Shown here: positions 61,630 through 64,000 of the stretch, in pieces | Position numbering within the stretch: the stretch's first letter is position 1 | Layout: every line of letters starts with the position of its first letter | NCBI RefSeq assembly: GCF_008642295.1 | Contig: NZ_CP029190.1 | Span: 6,431,501 to 6,495,500 of the forward strand | From: Streptomyces venezuelae | GTDB taxonomy: Bacteria; Actinomycetota; Actinomycetes; Streptomycetales; Streptomycetaceae | DNA length: 64,000 nt | Reading direction: 5' to 3' | Notes under the pieces: generated by a model | What the model was told of the DNA's origin: nothing | The model's database searches: none | The model's input: only the letters and a program-made list of their open reading frames with translations | Program-made: the position numbers and the translations under genes

Positions 61630-62815
61630 GACCGTAATCCCGCAGCACCCGGCGGGCGACCGAGGTGATGTGCAGTTCATCGGGCCCGTCGAGGATGCGG
61701 GCGGTACGGCCGGTGCGGAACAGGGCGGGCAGCGCGGTGTCCGGCCCCAGCCCCGCCGCCCCGTGGACCTGGATGGCGGCGTCCGCGACCTGCTGCAGCA
61801 TCCGCGCCGCAGCCACCTTCGCCAGGCCCACCTCCGTCCGCGCGTCCCGCCCGGCCGCCAGCAGGGCCACCGCCTCGTGCACCAGGGGACGGGTGGTGCG
61901 GATCGCCAGCAGCGCCTCGAACACATGCTGCTGGACCAGCTGGTGGCCGGCCAGCGGCCCGCCCGAGCCGGTCCTCGACACCGCCCGGCCGCACATCAGG
62001 TCGAAGGCGCGCCGGGCCTGCCCGAGCCAGCGCAGGCAGCGCAGCGTACGGCCCCACTGGAGCCGCTCCCCGGCGATGGCCAGCGCCTGGCCGGGGGAGC
62101 CGAGCAGGTGGTCCGCCGGTACGACGACCCCGTCCAGCGCAATCTCCCACTGCCCGCCCGCGCCCAGCAGCGGCAGCTCGCGCACCACCCGGAAGCCCTC
62201 CGCGTCCGTCGGCACCACCAGCAGCGACAGCCCCGCCCGGTCCCCGGCCCGCCCGTCGGTGCGGGCCAGTACGGTGACCAGCCCGGCGTCCGCGGCACCC
62301 GAGGTGAACCACTTGCGGCCGGTGATCCGCCAGTTGCCGTCCGGCAGCCGCTCTGCGCGGGTCCCGGTGAGCCATGGATCGGTGCCCGGTACCTCGGGCT
62401 CGGTCATGGCGTAGCAGGCGCGCAGCTCGCCGGCCACCAGCGGCCGGAGGTACCGCTCCCGCACCCGGGCGCTGCCGTGCCCCGCCAGCATCCGTACGTC
62501 GAGCAGCGAGGCCGAACCGAGGGCGGCCGGGCCGTGGTCGCTGGCGCCCTCCGTCTCGGCGAGCGCGGCGTACGCGGGCAGGTCCAGCCCGCCGCCGCCC
62601 AGTTCGGCGGGCAGCGGCAGGGCCCACAGGCCCTCCGCCCTGGCCAGGTCCCGCAGCCCGCGCAGGGCTTCGGCGGCTCCGGCGCCGCCTGCGTCCAGGA
62701 CCTGCTCCTGCGGGATCACCCGGGTCCGGACGAACTCCGCGACCCGCTCCGGCACGGTCGTACCCGCCGTGTCCGCAGTATCCGGCGCATCCGCCGTATC
62801 CGCCGTATCCGCCAT
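61616..62815 (-). CDS. Acyl-CoA dehydrogenase
   Basis: 399-aa flavoprotein, second of this family in the window. Motifs: ACYAMTEPEVPGTDPW, KWFTSGAADAG, QWGRTLRCLRWLGQARRA and, near the end, QVHGAAGLGPDTALPALFRT, then ARILDGPDELHITSVAR, similar to the FadE26/ACAD10-11-like branch (Asp in the catalytic loop LDGPDE). The N-terminus is a repeat-derived TADTADAPDTADTAG stretch. Start ATG 62815 after GGAGGAG. Divergent from a CoA transferase, suggesting a shared acyl-CoA pathway (inference). Confidence 0.9.
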   Translation of the reverse strand: MADTADTADAPDTADTAGTTVPERVAEFVRTRVIPQEQVLDAGGAGAAEALRGLRDLARAEGLWALPLPAELGGGGLDLPAYAALAETEGASDHGPAALGSASLLDVRMLAGHGSARVRERYLRPLVAGELRACYAMTEPEVPGTDPWLTGTRAERLPDGNWRITGRKWFTSGAADAGLVTVLARTDGRAGDRAGLSLLVVPTDAEGFRVVRELPLLGAGGQWEIALDGVVVPADHLLGSPGQALAIAGERLQWGRTLRCLRWLGQARRAFDLMCGRAVSRTGSGGPLAGHQLVQQHVFEALLAIRTTRPLVHEAVALLAAGRDARTEVGLAKVAAARMLQQVADAAIQVHGAAGLGPDTALPALFRTGRTARILDGPDELHITSVARRVLRDYGPTPR

Positions 62816-62956
62816 GTCTCTCCTCCGGTCCGCCGTTGCCGGGAACCCATGGGAACTGCTGTCCGACTGCTTCCTACGAGGAACTGGTCGGGCGCACCCG
62901 CCGCCGGGTTCCCGCAATACCGCGCTACCGCGTTTCCCGAACGGGGGAGGAGAGGC

Positions 62957-64000
62957 ATGACGTCATCCGTCACCACACGGACGGTACGGCCGCTCGACAC
63001 GTTCCGCTTCGACACCTGCGGGCCTCCGCAGCTCACCGAAGTGGTGGCCGCACACCTGCGGCTGCTCGGCGCCCGGGACGCCGGGCCGGTCCCGGGCGGC
63101 CCGCCCCCCGCCCCTGACGGGACCGGGCGTACCGAGCTGTCGGGCGGCGGGTTCGCGGCCCTCGGTGCGGACACCGTCTGGGGTGCCGCCGGGAGCGGGA
63201 TCACCGACGAGGCCACCGCGCAGGCCGCCACCGGCATCATGTCGGTACACGGTCGCCGCGACGGCGAACCCCGGGGCCTGGCCGTCGACTTCGCGGCCGT
63301 CGCCACCGGTGTGCTCACCGTGCAGGGGCTGCTGGCCGGACTGCTGGCCCAGGCTCGTGGGGGCGCGGTCGCGCGGGTCGGCACCAGCGTCGACCGGGCC
63401 GGACTGCTGGCCGTTTCGCAGTACCTGGCCGCCACCGGGGCCGACGAGGGGGAAGCCGCCGAACTTGCCCCGGGCGGACCGCCGTTCACCTCTGCCGACG
63501 GGGTCCTCTTCGAGCTGGAGACCCTCGACCCCGGGGCGTGGGCCGGCTTCTGGCGGGCTCTCGACGCCCCCGCCGACGCGATACGGGCGGGCTGGCGGCC
63601 CTTCCAGTTCCGGTACGCCACCGCCTGCGCGCCCTTCCCCGAGGCCCTCCACCACATGGCCCGGGCCTGCGGCTGGGAGCGGATCCGGCAGGCCGCGGCC
63701 GGGTCCGGGGCGGAGGTGTGCGCGCTGTCCACCCTGGCCGGGCGGGCCGCGGAGTACGACGGGGCCGCACCCTGGACCCTGAGCGCGCGGCCGGCCGCAG
63801 GTGCCTCCGCCCCGTACTCCGCCCTCGCGCCCGCGCCCGTGTCCGCGGCATCCGGCGGCGGTCCGCTGGCCGGGCTGACGGTGCTGGAGGCCGGCCGCCG
63901 GATCCAGGCCCCGCTGGCCGCGCACCTGCTCGGCCTGCTGGGCGCCGAGGTGATCAGGATCGAGCCGCCGGGCGGGGACCCGCTCCGCGGGATGCCCCCC
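62957..64000 (+). CDS. CaiB/BaiF-type CoA transferase (3' end beyond window)
   Basis: At least 348 codons, running off the end. ATG 62957 follows GGGGGAGGAGAGG. The visible C-terminal part begins a CaiB/BaiF domain (LAGLTVLEAGRRIQAPLAAH, then LLGAEVIRIEPPGGDPLRGM). About 280 residues precede it, and these resemble another, diverged half of the same fold (GLAVDFAAVATGVLTVQGLLAG, then GGAVARVGTSVDRAGLL), so a tandem or fused transferase is likely. Predicted to move CoA between organic acids; substrates unknown. Confidence 0.85.
   Translation, partial: MTSSVTTRTVRPLDTFRFDTCGPPQLTEVVAAHLRLLGARDAGPVPGGPPPAPDGTGRTELSGGGFAALGADTVWGAAGSGITDEATAQAATGIMSVHGRRDGEPRGLAVDFAAVATGVLTVQGLLAGLLAQARGGAVARVGTSVDRAGLLAVSQYLAATGADEGEAAELAPGGPPFTSADGVLFELETLDPGAWAGFWRALDAPADAIRAGWRPFQFRYATACAPFPEALHHMARACGWERIRQAAAGSGAEVCALSTLAGRAAEYDGAAPWTLSARPAAGASAPYSALAPAPVSAASGGGPLAGLTVLEAGRRIQAPLAAHLLGLLGAEVIRIEPPGGDPLRGMPP

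Overview
The window is chromosomal DNA of a Streptomyces or a very close relative. It is very GC-rich, coding third positions are almost always G or C, and GTG and TTG starts are common. It also carries typical Streptomyces families: a whiJ-like regulatory triad, DUF397, DUF5999, MurT/GatD, a UTRA GntR regulator, secreted Tat enzymes and an ECF sigma factor. Most of it is core metabolism. I see no phage, insertion sequence, CRISPR array, rRNA or intact tRNA. From memory, the order purB - bio - ure - secreted peptidase - pfkA - murT/gatD resembles a core segment of the S. coelicolor chromosome (inference).

Layout. 0-5.3 kb: a caspase-like protease, then sbcD-sbcC. 5.3-12.3 kb: a divergent Lrp/rhodanese pair, a DUF885 protein, a membrane ACT-GNAT fusion, PhoD with a PHO-box-like repeat, and an alpha/beta hydrolase. 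12.5-18.9 kb: a UTRA GntR regulator with a DasR-type palindrome, a ROK regulator, a two-component system and a divergent ABC exporter. A perfect 19-bp inverted repeat lies exactly midway between those last two. 18.9-25.5 kb: mug, purB, a GDSL hydrolase, two CNNM/CorC membrane proteins, a GNAT and a methyltransferase. 25.6-30.3 kb: bioB-bioA-bioD divergent from bioF. 30.3-32.0 kb: the triad of XRE/DUF5753, DUF397 and an RsbW-like kinase. 32.0-37.6 kb: an NlpC/P60 protein, then ureABCFGD. 37.7-45.9 kb: a secreted peptidase, PlsC, membrane proteins, a cytochrome oxidase assembly-like protein, pfkA, gatD-murT and def. 45.9-46.4 kb: a non-coding block of GC-rich hairpin repeats. 46.4-49.4 kb: a TetR regulator and acyl-CoA dehydrogenase with two strong palindromes between them, a SRPBCC protein, and two very small ORFs. 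49.4-58.4 kb: a STAND-type ATPase, a fibronectin-III lipoprotein with a second DasR-type palindrome, secreted and stress proteins, a FAD/Rieske oxidoreductase, an ECF sigma factor and a DUF5134 protein. 58.6-64 kb: an MFS transporter joined to a GH88-like hydrolase that carries a triplicated in-frame insertion, an acyl-CoA dehydrogenase, and a CoA transferase running off the end.

How genes work together. Urease subunits and their nickel-insertion chaperones form one tightly coupled operon. bioB-A-D is an overlapping operon facing bioF. MurT and GatD amidate the peptidoglycan stem. The MFS and GH88-like genes overlap by 4 bp and probably act on one sugar. TetR probably controls the divergent acyl-CoA dehydrogenase.

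The least ordinary signals are the triplicated insertion inside the GH88-like enzyme, the centred 46-bp inverted repeat, the two DasR-type palindromes, the paired TetR-region palindromes, the Cys/His-rich BioB tail, and several genes missed by a simple length cut-off (a CsbD protein at 54750-54923, a 52-aa membrane protein, a 30-aa ORF). I found no clearly new multi-gene system.
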